Below, one piece after another: positions 1-7,268 of a stretch of DNA of 12,795 nucleotides. A program made the translations under genes and the position numbers. This stretch comes from SZUA-430 sp964646885. Lineage in GTDB: Bacteria > Pseudomonadota > Alphaproteobacteria > Micropepsales > Micropepsaceae. The first letter of the stretch is position 1. Each line of letters opens with the position of its first letter. The notes under the pieces are model-generated. The model saw only the letters and a list, made by a program, of their open reading frames with translations. It searched no databases and was not told the origin of the DNA. The stretch is taken from positions 1-12,795 of the forward strand of contig CAZYFM010000091.1 in assembly GCA_964646885.1 (NCBI GenBank). Reading direction: 5' to 3'.

Positions 1-1
1 G

Positions 2-220
<219 letters not shown>

Positions 221-261
221 CCCAGTCGGTTTGGAACTAGGAAATTACGGAAACAAGGCCC

Positions 262-573
262 ATGCAAAGCCAAAACATTCGCATCAGGCTGAAGGCCTAT
301 GATCATCGCGTGCTCGATGTTTCGACGCGCGAGATCGTAAACACAGCCAAGCGCACGGGCGCGCGGGTGCGAGGTCCAATCCCGCTTCCGAACCGCATTG
401 AGAAGTTTACCGTCAACCGCTCGCCGCACGTCGACAAGAAGAGCCGCGAGCAGTTCGAGATCCGCACTCACAAGCGGCTCCTGGACATCATTGACCCGAC
501 ACCGCAGACGGTGGATGCGCTCATGAAGCTCGACCTTGCGGCGGGCGTGAGCGTTGAAATCAAGCTGCAGTAA
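262..573 (+). CDS. rpsJ: 30S ribosomal protein S10
   Basis: S10 is a 30S head protein and, in other bacteria, also NusE, which binds NusB and NusG during antitermination and transcription-translation coupling. The 103-residue product has the normal family length. It shows the N-terminal strand NIRIRLKAYDHRVLD, the ribosome-binding loop around VRGPIPLP, the EIRTHKRLLDI segment and the C-terminal TVDALMKLDLAAGVSVEIKL. The ATG at 262 is chosen because it gives the standard N-terminus; AAGG four bases upstream is only a weak Shine-Dalgarno match. It is the first gene of the S10 cluster, and no long leader of the kind L4 regulates in E. coli is visible upstream, so expression probably depends on read-through from tuf. 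Confidence 0.98.
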   Translation: MQSQNIRIRLKAYDHRVLDVSTREIVNTAKRTGARVRGPIPLPNRIEKFTVNRSPHVDKKSREQFEIRTHKRLLDIIDPTPQTVDALMKLDLAAGVSVEIKLQ

Positions 574-595
574 CGAACGAGAGAAGACGCGTGCG

Positions 596-1291
596 ATGCG
601 CACAGGTGTGATCACACAGAAAGTTGGCATGATGAGGCTGTTCACAGATGACGGCCGTCATGTCCCCGTGACTGTCTTGAAGCTGGACGGCTGCCAGGTC
701 GTTGCGCAGAGGACGGTCGAGAAGGATGGCTACACGGCAGTCCAGCTCGGTGCAGGCCTCGCGAAGGTCAAGCGCCAGACGAAGGCTGACCGCGGTCACT
801 TCGCGAAGGCTCAGGTCGAGCCGAAGCGCAAGCTGGCCGAGTTCCGTGTCAGCCCGGAAAACATGGTCGCCGTTGGTGATTTCATCACGGCCAACCACTT
901 CGTTCCGGGCCAGATGGTGGACGTGTCGGGCATCACGATCGGCAAGGGCTTTGCCGGTACGATGAAGCGCCACAATTTCGGTGGTCTGGAAGCGTCGCAC
1001 GGCGTGTCCATCTCCCACCGTTCGCCGGGTTCGACCGGTAACCGCCAGGACCCGGGCCGCACCTTCAAGGGCAAGAAGATGTCCGGCCACATGGGCCAGG
1101 TGCTCGTGACCACGCAGAACGTCGAAGTCGCGAAGGTCGACGTCGAGCGCGGCCTGATCATGATCAAGGGCGGCGTCCCCGGATCGAAGGGCAGCTGGAT
1201 CATGGTGCGTGATGCCGTGAAGCGTCCGCTTCCGAAGGATGCGCCGAAGCCGGCCGCCGTCCGGAAGCCGGAAGCGGCATCGGCAGCGTGA
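596..1291 (+). CDS. rplC: 50S ribosomal protein L3
   Basis: L3 is an early 50S assembly protein whose long loop reaches towards the peptidyl transferase centre. The product is 231 residues. The start at 596 gives the family N-terminus MRTGVITQKVGMMRLF; an in-frame TTG at 554 would add 14 residues lying inside rpsJ and is rejected. The signature loop FGGLEASHGVSISHRSPG leads into GNRQDPG and FKGKKMSGHMG at about residues 128-167. Gln151 aligns with the glutamine that PrmB methylates in E. coli (Gln150), so that modification is possible. From about residue 214 there is a short Pro/Ala/Lys tail (KPAAVRKPEAASAA) beyond the compact core. It lies 22 nt after rpsJ and 14 nt before the rplD start. 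Confidence 0.97.
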   Translation: MRTGVITQKVGMMRLFTDDGRHVPVTVLKLDGCQVVAQRTVEKDGYTAVQLGAGLAKVKRQTKADRGHFAKAQVEPKRKLAEFRVSPENMVAVGDFITANHFVPGQMVDVSGITIGKGFAGTMKRHNFGGLEASHGVSISHRSPGSTGNRQDPGRTFKGKKMSGHMGQVLVTTQNVEVAKVDVERGLIMIKGGVPGSKGSWIMVRDAVKRPLPKDAPKPAAVRKPEAASAA

Positions 1292-1305
1292 GGAGCAATC
1301 AGGTC

Positions 1306-1926
1306 ATGAAACTCAAGGTCACCACGCTTGATGCCGGAAATGCCGGCGAAGTGAACCTCAGCGAGGAAGTATTCGGCGTGACGCCGCGTGCGGACATCCT
1401 CGCCCGTGTCGTTCAGTGGCAGGAAAACCGTCGCCACAAGGGTCAGCACCGCACGCTCACGCGCAGCGAAATCGACCGTACGACGAAGAAGATGTACAAG
1501 CAGAAGGGTACCGGCCAGGCTCGTCACGGCGCGCAGGCTGTTGCCCAGTTCCGCGGCGGTGCCAAGGCCATGGGCCCGGTTCTCCGCTCCCGCGAAACCG
1601 ACCTTCCGAAGAAGGTTCGCGCACTTGGCCTTCGCATGGTGCTCTCGTCCAAGCACAAGGACGGCGATCTGATCGTCCTCGACAGCGCCAAGGCGTCGGA
1701 AGCCAAGACCAAGAAGATGGCGGCGGCGTTCGGCAAGCTGGGCCTGTCCTCGGCAGTCATCGTTGACGGTCCGGAGTTCGACACCGGCTTCCAGCGTGCA
1801 GCCCGCAACATCCCGCACATCGATCTCCTGCCGGTCGCAGGGTTCAACGTGCTGGACGTGCTGCGCCGCGACAAGCTCGTACTGACAAAGGCCGCGCTGG
1901 CCGCACTTGAGGAGCGCCTGAAATGA
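1306..1926 (+). CDS. rplD: 50S ribosomal protein L4
   Basis: L4 binds 23S rRNA, and its extended loop lines the peptide exit tunnel. In E. coli it also represses the S10 operon; no matching leader is seen here. The 206-residue product starts MKLKVTTLDAGNAGEV. ATG 1306 is preferred over GTG 1288 because AGGAG at 1291-1295 is spaced ten bases from it and the N-terminus then matches the family. The tunnel loop is KKMYKQKGTGQARHG: the arginine usual after GTG (GTGRAR) is glutamine here (codon cag). The loop ends FRGGAKAMGP, and the C-terminal globular part contains AARNIPHIDLLPVAGFNVLDVLRRDKLVLT. The stop codon overlaps the rplW start by four bases (ATGA), which favours translational coupling. 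Confidence 0.98.
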   Translation: MKLKVTTLDAGNAGEVNLSEEVFGVTPRADILARVVQWQENRRHKGQHRTLTRSEIDRTTKKMYKQKGTGQARHGAQAVAQFRGGAKAMGPVLRSRETDLPKKVRALGLRMVLSSKHKDGDLIVLDSAKASEAKTKKMAAAFGKLGLSSAVIVDGPEFDTGFQRAARNIPHIDLLPVAGFNVLDVLRRDKLVLTKAALAALEERLK

Positions 1927-2216
1927 GCCAGGTAGCCAACTACGCGACGATCCTCGCGCCGGTGATCACCGAAAAGTCGACCAAGCTCTCCGAGCACAAC
2001 CAGGTTGTCTTCAAGGTTCCCGGAACGGCGACGAAGCCGCAGATCAAGAAGGCCGTGGAAGAGCTGTTCAAGGTCAAGGTGAAGTCGGTCAACACCGTCA
2101 TCACCAAGGGCAAGAAGAAGATGTTCCGTGGCCGCCCCGGATCGCGTCCCGACGTCAAGAAGGCGATCGTGACGCTCCAGCCGGGCAGCACAATCGACGT
2201 CACGACGGGTCTCTAA
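1923..2216 (+). CDS. rplW: 50S ribosomal protein L23
   Basis: L23 sits at the tunnel exit and is the docking point for trigger factor and the signal recognition particle. The protein is 97 residues, normal for the family. It has the N-terminal ILAPVITEKSTKL helix and strand, the VFKVPGTATKPQIKKAVEELF segment, the VKSVNTVITKGKKKMFRGRPG loop (shorter than in archaeal and eukaryotic relatives) and a KKAIVTLQPGSTIDV end. The glutamate at about residue 17 (ITEK) lies in the segment that in E. coli carries the trigger-factor contact. The ATG overlaps the rplD stop by four bases, so no independent Shine-Dalgarno site is needed. rplB follows after 11 nt. Confidence 0.98.
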   Translation: MSQVANYATILAPVITEKSTKLSEHNQVVFKVPGTATKPQIKKAVEELFKVKVKSVNTVITKGKKKMFRGRPGSRPDVKKAIVTLQPGSTIDVTTGL

Positions 2217-2227
2217 GGTAACGTATT

Positions 2228-3061
2228 ATGGCATTGAAGACATTCAGACCCACGACGCCGTCGACACGCCAGCTGGTGCTCGTCGACCGCAGTCACCTGC
2301 ACAAGGGCCGTCCGGTAAAGGCGCTGACGGAACATCAGCACTCGTCCGGTGGCCGCAACAGCGACGGTCGCATCACCTCGCGCTGGCGCGGCGGCGGGCA
2401 CAAGAAGCTCTACCGCGTGATCGACTTCAAGCGTCGCAAGTTCGACGTCGAAGGAACGGTCGAGCGCCTGGAGTATGATCCGAACCGTTCGGCGTTCATC
2501 GCCCTGGTCAAGTATCCGGATGGCGAGCTGAACTACATCCTCGCTCCGCAGCGCCTTTCGGCCGGTGACAAGGTCATCTCGAGCGCGAAGGCCGACGTGA
2601 AGCCGGGCAACGCGATGCCGCTGTCGGCGATGCCGGTGGGTACGATCGTTCACAACGTGGAATTCAAGGCCGGTGGCGGTGGCAAGATCGCCCGCTCGGC
2701 TGGCACCTACGCCCAGTTCGTGGGCCGCGACCAGGGCTATGCCATCCTGCGCCTGAACTCCGGCGAGACCCGCAAGGTCCGCCTCGAGTGCATGGCAACG
2801 GTTGGCGCCGTGTCGAACCCGGACCACATGAACGTCGTGATCGGCAAGGCCGGCCGCAACGTGTGGAAGGGCTGGCGCCCCTCCGTCCGCGGTACCGCGA
2901 TGAACCCGATCGACCACCCGCACGGTGGTGGTGAAGGCCGCACGAAGGGTGGTCGCCACCCCGTCACACCGTGGGGCAAGGGCACCAAGGGCAACAGGAC
3001 ACGTACGAACAAGCGTACGTCCAAACTTATCGTGACCACCCGTCACGTGAAGAAGGTTTAA
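2228..3061 (+). CDS. rplB: 50S ribosomal protein L2
   Basis: L2 is a conserved 23S rRNA-binding protein needed for subunit association and for activity of the peptidyl transferase centre. The 277-residue length is typical. It begins MALKTFRPTTPSTRQLV, has GRNSDGRITSRWRGGGHKK (about residues 42-60), the RNA-binding OB-fold and SH3-like domains in the middle, and the C-terminal signature MNPIDHPHGGGEGR at about residues 225-238. That signature contains the histidine shown to be critical in the E. coli protein (His229 there). The tail is very basic (GTKGNRTRTNKRTSK). AAGGT just after the rplW stop can serve as Shine-Dalgarno sequence. rpsS follows after only 5 nt. Confidence 0.98.
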   Translation: MALKTFRPTTPSTRQLVLVDRSHLHKGRPVKALTEHQHSSGGRNSDGRITSRWRGGGHKKLYRVIDFKRRKFDVEGTVERLEYDPNRSAFIALVKYPDGELNYILAPQRLSAGDKVISSAKADVKPGNAMPLSAMPVGTIVHNVEFKAGGGGKIARSAGTYAQFVGRDQGYAILRLNSGETRKVRLECMATVGAVSNPDHMNVVIGKAGRNVWKGWRPSVRGTAMNPIDHPHGGGEGRTKGGRHPVTPWGKGTKGNRTRTNKRTSKLIVTTRHVKKV

Positions 3062-3066
3062 CGCGC

Positions 3067-3348
3067 ATGGCACGTTCAGTCTGGAAGGGACCGTTCGTTG
3101 ATGGCTACCTGCTGAAGAAGGCAGAAGCCGTCCAGAAGTCGGGTCGCCGCGAAGTGGTGAAGATCTGGAGCCGTCGTTCGACGATCCTGCCGCAGTTCGT
3201 GGGCATCACGTTCGGCGTGTACAACGGGCAGAAGCACATTCCGGTCCTCGTCACGGAAGAGATGGTGGGCCACAAGTTCGGCGAGTTCTCGCCGACCCGC
3301 ACATTCCATGGCCACACGGCAGCCGACAAGAAAGTGAAGAAATCCTGA
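3067..3348 (+). CDS. rpsS: 30S ribosomal protein S19
   Basis: S19 is a 30S head protein that forms a complex with S13 and contacts the A-site tRNA and the 50S bridge. The product has 93 residues, one more than the usual 92. ATG 3067 gives the invariant start MARSVWKGPFVDGYLLKK; the same frame is open further upstream inside rplB, but that part does not resemble S19. Other signatures are IWSRRSTILPQFVG, TFGVYNGQKHIPV and VGHKFGEFSPTRTFHGH. The C-terminus TAADKKVKKS carries one extra residue relative to the common HAADKK form. The stop overlaps the rplV start by one base (TGATG). Confidence 0.98.
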   Translation: MARSVWKGPFVDGYLLKKAEAVQKSGRREVVKIWSRRSTILPQFVGITFGVYNGQKHIPVLVTEEMVGHKFGEFSPTRTFHGHTAADKKVKKS

Positions 3349-3791
3349 TGAGCAAGCCAAAGAGACAGCGTTCGCTCGCGGATAACGAGACCAAGGCCAT
3401 CGGCCGCATGGTCCGCACGTCGCAGTACAAGCTGAACCGCGTCGTGGAGAGCATCCGCGGCAAGTCGGTGAACCAGGCCATGGCGGACCTCGAGTTCAGC
3501 CCGAAGCGCATCGCGGCGGAAGTCCGCAAGGTGCTCTACTCGGCGATCAACAACGCCGAGAACAACCATAACCTGGACGTCGATGACCTCATCGTGGCCC
3601 AGGCCTGGACGGGCAAGGACATGGTCCTCAAGCGCTTCCACGCCCGCGCCCGCGGACGCGGCGCCAAGGTGATCAAGCCGTTCAGCGAGCTGACGATCAT
3701 CGTGCGCGAGCAGCCGAAGGAAGAAAAGAAGTCTAAGGGCAAGGGCAAGCGCGGCGGCAAGCCGGCAGCGGCGAAGAAGGAAGCAGCCTAA
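3348..3791 (+). CDS. rplV: 50S ribosomal protein L22
   Basis: L22 contacts all domains of 23S rRNA, and its beta-hairpin forms part of the exit-tunnel constriction. The protein is 147 residues; the family core is about 110-125. The N-terminus SKPKRQRSLADNETKA is a typical alphaproteobacterial lead-in, followed by VRTSQYKLNRVVESIRGK, a helical core, the hairpin RFHARARGRGAKVIKPFSELTIIVRE (about residues 97-121), and then a 26-residue Lys/Gly/Ala tail (EEKKSKGKGKRGGKPAAAKK). The tail is presumably disordered and may contact rRNA. Start and stop both overlap neighbours by one base (TGATG with rpsS, TAATG with rpsC), so translation of the three genes is probably coupled. Confidence 0.98.
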   Translation: MSKPKRQRSLADNETKAIGRMVRTSQYKLNRVVESIRGKSVNQAMADLEFSPKRIAAEVRKVLYSAINNAENNHNLDVDDLIVAQAWTGKDMVLKRFHARARGRGAKVIKPFSELTIIVREQPKEEKKSKGKGKRGGKPAAAKKEAA

Positions 3792-4519
3792 TGGGTCAGA
3801 AAGTCAATCCGGTCGGCCTCAGGCTGGGCATCAACCGTACGTGGGATTCCCGCTGGTTTGCGGATCGCCGCGAATACGGCCAGCTGCTGCACGAAGACCT
3901 CAAGATCCGCGAGTACCTGCTCGACAAGCTGAAGCAGGCCGGCGTGGCGCGCATCATCATCGAGCGTCCCCACAAGAAGTGCCGCGTCACGATCCACTCG
4001 GCTCGTCCGGGCGTCGTCATCGGCAAGAAGGGCGCGGACATCGAGAAGCTGAAGTCCGACCTCGGCAAGTTCACCAAGAGCGAAGTTCACCTGAACATCG
4101 TCGAGATCCGCAAGCCGGAAGTCGACGCGCACCTGATTGCCGAGAGCATTGCGCAGCAGCTTGAACGCCGCGTCTCGTTCCGCCGCGCCATGAAGCGCGC
4201 CGTGCAGTCTGCCCTGAAGCTGGGCGCGCTCGGCATCCGCATCAACTGCGGCGGTCGCCTGGGTGGCGCTGAAATCGCCCGCGTCGAGTGGTACCGCGAG
4301 GGCCGCGTGCCCCTGCACACCCTGCGCGCCGATGTTGATTTTGCTGTTGCCACGGCCAAGACGGCCTACGGCACCTGCGGCGTGAAGGTCTGGGTGTTCA
4401 AGGGCGAAATCCTCGAGCATGACCCGATGGCGCAGGACAAGCGCCTGAATGAATCGAACGAGTCCGCCGGCGGAAAGCGTCCCGTGACGCCGACACCGGC
4501 ACCGGCTCCGGCCGAATAG
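3791..4519 (+). CDS. rpsC: 30S ribosomal protein S3
   Basis: S3 is a 30S head protein at the mRNA entry channel and contributes to mRNA unwinding. The product has 242 residues, slightly longer than E. coli S3. It starts GQKVNPVGLRLGI. The type II KH domain includes the GxxG loop VIGKKG at residues 76-81. The basic stretch LERRVSFRRAMKRAV corresponds to the helicase-active arginines and lysine of E. coli S3. The C-terminal domain ends GVKVWVFKGEI, and after it comes a Pro/Ala tail (PTPAPAPAE). The ATG overlaps the rplV stop by one base. A 33-nt gap separates it from rplP, one of the larger spacings inside this cluster. Confidence 0.98.
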   Translation: MGQKVNPVGLRLGINRTWDSRWFADRREYGQLLHEDLKIREYLLDKLKQAGVARIIIERPHKKCRVTIHSARPGVVIGKKGADIEKLKSDLGKFTKSEVHLNIVEIRKPEVDAHLIAESIAQQLERRVSFRRAMKRAVQSALKLGALGIRINCGGRLGGAEIARVEWYREGRVPLHTLRADVDFAVATAKTAYGTCGVKVWVFKGEILEHDPMAQDKRLNESNESAGGKRPVTPTPAPAPAE

Positions 4520-4552
4520 GAACTGGCCATCAAGGAATTGGACTGAAGAACC

Positions 4553-4972
4553 ATGTTGCAACCCAAACGGACAAAGTTCCGCAAGCAATTCAAGGGCCGC
4601 ATCCACGGCAAGGCGACGTCGGCCACGACGCTCGACTTCGGTGAGTTCGGGCTCAAGGCCCTCGAGCCGGAGCGCATCACCGCGCGCCAGATCGAAGCCG
4701 CCCGCCGCGCCATCACCCGCGCCATGAAGCGCCAGGGCCGCGTGTGGATCCGCATGTTCCCGGACGTTCCGGTCTCCAAGAAGCCGGCCGAAGTCCGAAT
4801 GGGTTCAGGCAAGGGCTCGCCGGAGTTCTGGGCGTGCCGCGTGAAGCCGGGCCGCATCCTGTTCGAACTCGACGGTGTGAAGTCGGACGTCGCGCGCGAA
4901 GCGCTGTCGCTGGCCGCTGCAAAGCTGCCGATCCGCACCAAGTTTGTCACCCGCCTGGGTCATACGGATTAG
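4553..4972 (+). CDS. rplP: 50S ribosomal protein L16
   Basis: L16 joins late in 50S assembly and helps position tRNA at the A and P sites. The protein is 139 residues, normal for the family, and begins MLQPKRTKFRKQFKGR. Helix ITARQIEAARRAITRAMKRQGR is followed by the signature SKKPAEVRMGSGKGSPEFW (about residues 75-93). Arg82 aligns with E. coli Arg81, which is hydroxylated by the oxygenase YcfD/RoxA; whether that enzyme exists here cannot be told from this window. The C-terminus LAAAKLPIRTKFVTRLG is canonical. The start is the first ATG after the gap and gives the family N-terminus; GAAGAA just upstream is a poor Shine-Dalgarno match. Confidence 0.98.
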   Translation: MLQPKRTKFRKQFKGRIHGKATSATTLDFGEFGLKALEPERITARQIEAARRAITRAMKRQGRVWIRMFPDVPVSKKPAEVRMGSGKGSPEFWACRVKPGRILFELDGVKSDVAREALSLAAAKLPIRTKFVTRLGHTD

Positions 4973-4979
4973 GTGAACC

Positions 4980-5189
4980 ATGAAATCGCAGGCCACGGAA
5001 TTCCGTAACATGAATGCCGACCAGCTCAACGACGAGCTGGTCAAGCTGAAGAAGGAGCAGTTCAACCTGCGCTTTCAGAAGGCGACCGGTCAGCTGGAGA
5101 AGACGGCGCGTATCCGCACCGTCCGCCGCTCGATCGCGCGGATCAACACCATTCTGGGCGAACAGGCCCGGAAGTCGAAAAAAGCCTGA
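4980..5189 (+). CDS. rpmC: 50S ribosomal protein L29
   Basis: L29 is a small two-helix protein next to L23 at the tunnel exit, part of the surface where targeting factors bind. It has 69 residues. The family pattern is clear: MNADQLNDELVKLKKEQFNLRFQKATGQLE in the first helix and turn, then RIRTVRRSIARINTIL in the second helix. AGGTGA directly upstream of ATG 4980 supports this start; a downstream ATG at about residue 11 would remove part of the N-terminal lead-in and lacks such a site. The gene lies 7 nt after rplP and 16 nt before rpsQ. Confidence 0.97.
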   Translation: MKSQATEFRNMNADQLNDELVKLKKEQFNLRFQKATGQLEKTARIRTVRRSIARINTILGEQARKSKKA

Positions 5190-5205
5190 GGGCAGGAAAT
5201 CACCG

Positions 5206-5454
5206 ATGCCGAAAAGAATTCTGCAGGGCACCGTCGTTAGCGACAAGAACAAGAAGACCGTGGTGGTCGAGGTGGAGCGCCGCTTCACCCACCCGATGCT
5301 GGGCAAGACCATCCGCCAGTCCAAGCGTTTCCATGCGCACGACGAGCAGGGAAAGTTCAAGGCGGGTGACACCGTCCGGATCCAGGAATGCCGTCCCATG
5401 TCCCGGCTGAAGCGTTGGGAAGTTCTCTACGACGCTCCGGCGTCCAAAGCTTAA
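5206..5454 (+). CDS. rpsQ: 30S ribosomal protein S17
   Basis: S17 is a primary 16S rRNA-binding protein with an OB fold, located in the 30S body. The 82-residue product shows MPKRILQGTVVSDKNKKTVVVEVERRFTHPMLGK, then KTIRQSKRFHAHDE, GDTVRIQECRPMSRLKRWEV, and a short tail. AGGAAA lies about seven bases upstream of ATG 5206. It is the last gene of the classical S10 operon order, and rplN of the spc order follows 21 nt later without a visible terminator or promoter. The two units are therefore probably transcribed together here. Confidence 0.98.
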   Translation: MPKRILQGTVVSDKNKKTVVVEVERRFTHPMLGKTIRQSKRFHAHDEQGKFKAGDTVRIQECRPMSRLKRWEVLYDAPASKA

Positions 5455-5475
5455 GAAAGACAAAGGCGTCTCGCC

Positions 5476-5844
5476 ATGATTCAAATGACGACCAATCTTG
5501 ATGTCGCCGATAACTCGGGTGCACGGCGCGTCATGTGCATCAAAGTGATCGGTGGTGCCCAGCGCCGCTACGCGACCGTGGGCGACATCATTGTCGTTTC
5601 CATCAAGGAAGCGATCCCGCGCGGCAAGGTGAAGAAGGGCGACGTCATGAAGGCCGTCGTCGTTCGCACGGCCAAGGAAGTCCGTCGTCCGGACGGCTCC
5701 TGCATCCGTTTCGACCGCAATGCCGCGGTTCTCATCAACAACCAGGGCGAGCCAGTCGGCACGCGCATCTTCGGACCGGTCACGCGCGAGCTTCGCGCCA
5801 AGAACCACATGAAGATCGTCTCGCTGGCACCGGAGGTGCTCTAG
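5476..5844 (+). CDS. rplN: 50S ribosomal protein L14
   Basis: L14 lies at the 30S-50S interface, pairs with L19 and is the contact site for the silencing factor RsfS in other bacteria. The product has 122 residues, exactly the usual length. It begins MIQMTTNLDVADNSGARRVMCIKV and contains DIIVVSIKEAIPRGKVKKGDV, VVVRTAKEVRRPDGS, the signature FDRNAAVLINNQGEPVGTRIFGPV and the end KIVSLAPEVL. An AAAGGCG stretch about ten bases before the ATG can act as Shine-Dalgarno site. It heads the spc gene order; rplX begins 2 nt after its stop. Confidence 0.98.
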   Translation: MIQMTTNLDVADNSGARRVMCIKVIGGAQRRYATVGDIIVVSIKEAIPRGKVKKGDVMKAVVVRTAKEVRRPDGSCIRFDRNAAVLINNQGEPVGTRIFGPVTRELRAKNHMKIVSLAPEVL

Positions 5845-5846
5845 TC

Positions 5847-6194
5847 ATGGCTTCGAAGTTCAAGAAGGGCGACCGCGTCATGGTCATTGCCGGGGAACAG
5901 CGTCCCCGCAAGGGCCAGGATGGCAAGAAGAAGCCGGTGGTCGGGCAGATCCTCAAGGTCCTGCCGGACGAGGAACGCGTCATCATCTCGGGCGTGAACC
6001 TGGTCAAGCGCCACACGAAGCAGACACCGCGTACCCAGGGTGGCATCGTCACCAAGGAAGCGCCGGTGCATGTATCCAACATCGCGCACGTCGACCCGAA
6101 GACGGGTGAGGCGACGCGCATCGGATTCAAGACCCTGCAGGACGGCCGCAAGGTTCGTTTTGCCAAGAAGTCCGGGGAAGTGATCGATGTCTGA
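5847..6194 (+). CDS. rplX: 50S ribosomal protein L24
   Basis: L24 is an assembly-initiating 23S rRNA-binding protein near the tunnel exit. It has 115 residues, about ten more than many relatives. The reading frame is open far upstream within rplN, but homology begins at ATG 5847 (MASKFKKGDRVMVIAG). Its Shine-Dalgarno candidate GGAGGTG lies inside the last codons of rplN. The KOW motif is KKGDRVMVIAGEQRPRKGQDG, followed by GQILKVLPDEERVIISGVNLVKRH, GGIVTKEAPVHVSNI and a C-terminal RIGFKTLQDGRKVRFAKKSGEVID. The coding region overlaps rplE by eight bases, so the two are likely coupled. Confidence 0.97.
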   Translation: MASKFKKGDRVMVIAGEQRPRKGQDGKKKPVVGQILKVLPDEERVIISGVNLVKRHTKQTPRTQGGIVTKEAPVHVSNIAHVDPKTGEATRIGFKTLQDGRKVRFAKKSGEVIDV

Positions 6195-6927
6195 AGACAA
6201 GAAAGAAACCAAGGCCAAGAAGGCGCCCAAGGCAGCTCCGGCCGGTGGCGACGAAGCCAAGGCGAAGGCCAAGGCCGAAAAGAAGGCGAAGGGCAAGTCC
6301 GACGGCGCGCCGGAAGGCGCTGCTGCAACGGGCCAGTCCGAGTCCGCTCGCGCCAAGGCCATCACGCTGGCGGCCGGCGAGAAGTACGTTCCGCGCGCCC
6401 GCAAGCGTTATGACGAAGTCATCCGCAAGGCGCTGATGGACCAGTTCAAGTACGCGAACCACATGCAGGTTCCCAAGCTGGACAAGATCGTGATCAACAT
6501 GGGCGTTGGCGAAACCACGGCCGACACCAAGAAGATCCAGTCTGCCGTCCGCGACCTCACGCTCATCGCCGGCCAGAAGCCGGTGATCACGAAGGCACGC
6601 ATCGCCATCTCGAACTTCAAGGTTCGCGAAAACATGCCGCTCGGTGCGAAGGTCACGCTGCGCAAGGAACGCATGTACGAGTTCCTGGATCGCCTGGTCA
6701 CCGTCGCCCTGCCGCGCGTCCGCGACTTCCGCGGCGTGTCGCCGAAGAGCTTCGACGGCCGCGGCAACTACTCAATGGGCCTCAAGGAGCACATCGTGTT
6801 CCCTGAAATCGACTACGACAAGATCGATTCGGTGTGGGGCATGGACATCACCATCTGCACGACGGCGCGAACCGACGAGGAAGCCAAGGCGCTCCTGTCC
6901 GGTTTCCAGATGCCCTTCGCTAAATGA
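6187..6927 (+). CDS. rplE: 50S ribosomal protein L5 with long N-terminal extension
   Basis: L5 binds 5S rRNA and forms the central protuberance together with L18 and 5S RNA. The product is 246 residues, against about 180 for the family. The normal protein starts near residue 66 (KYVPRARKRYDEVIRKALM) and continues through MQVPKLDKIVINMGVGE, GQKPVITKARIAISNFKVRENMPLG, VALPRVRDFRGVSPKSFDGRGNYSMGLKEHIVFPEIDYDK to the end. The first 65 residues are a low-complexity Lys/Ala region (14 Lys, 19 Ala). No in-frame ATG, GTG or TTG occurs between codon 1 and the start of the core, so the extension appears to be translated. The start overlaps rplX by eight bases, and two TGA codons in tandem close the gene. 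Confidence 0.95.
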   Translation: MSEDKKETKAKKAPKAAPAGGDEAKAKAKAEKKAKGKSDGAPEGAAATGQSESARAKAITLAAGEKYVPRARKRYDEVIRKALMDQFKYANHMQVPKLDKIVINMGVGETTADTKKIQSAVRDLTLIAGQKPVITKARIAISNFKVRENMPLGAKVTLRKERMYEFLDRLVTVALPRVRDFRGVSPKSFDGRGNYSMGLKEHIVFPEIDYDKIDSVWGMDITICTTARTDEEAKALLSGFQMPFAK

Positions 6928-6947
6928 TGAATCGGAAGTAGGAAGAA

Positions 6948-7253
6948 ATGGCAAAGAAGAGTTCGACCGAAAAGAACAACCGGCGCATCAAACTGGTGAA
7001 GCGCTATGCCGCCAAGCGCGAAAGCCTCAAGGCTGTCGCGAATGACATGGCACTTGCACCTGAAGAGCGCTTCGCTGCGCGTCTCAAGCTCGCCGAGCTG
7101 CCCCGCAACTCCGCCCCGTCGCGCATCCGCATGCGCTGCGAACTGACGGGTCGTTCGCGTGGCAACTATCGCAAGCTCAAGATGTGCCGCATGAAGCTCC
7201 GGGAACTGGCCTCCTATGGCCTCATCCCCGGAATGGTGAAGTCGAGCTGGTAA
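6948..7253 (+). CDS. rpsN: 30S ribosomal protein S14 (zinc-independent long form)
   Basis: S14 is a late-assembling 30S head protein. The 101-residue product is the long form without a zinc site: only two cysteines (Cys64, Cys80) are present and there is no CxxC pair, unlike the short form of about 61 residues. The C-terminal signature RCELTGRSRGNYRKLKMCRMKLRELAS...GLIPGMVKSSW is canonical, and the N-terminal part MAKKSSTEKNNRRIKLVKRYAAKRE matches the usual start. AGGAAG sits only a few bases before ATG 6948. It lies 20 nt after rplE and 15 nt before rpsH. Confidence 0.98.
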   Translation: MAKKSSTEKNNRRIKLVKRYAAKRESLKAVANDMALAPEERFAARLKLAELPRNSAPSRIRMRCELTGRSRGNYRKLKMCRMKLRELASYGLIPGMVKSSW

Positions 7254-7268
7254 GAGGACTGAAGGAAC

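Noticed and set aside
221..261. Separate S10-operon promoter or L4-regulated leader between tuf and rpsJ
   Set aside because: The gap is 41 nt, with no recognisable -35/-10 pair and no room for a structured leader.
554..595. Upstream TTG start for rplC adding 14 residues
   Set aside because: The added part lies within rpsJ coding sequence and does not resemble the L3 N-terminus; ATG 596 gives the canonical MRTGVI start.
811..1818. Long open frame on the - strand (335 codons) opposite rplC and rplD
   Set aside because: It is opposite two clearly conserved r-protein genes, has no family resemblance, and long antisense frames are expected from the GC-rich codon bias.
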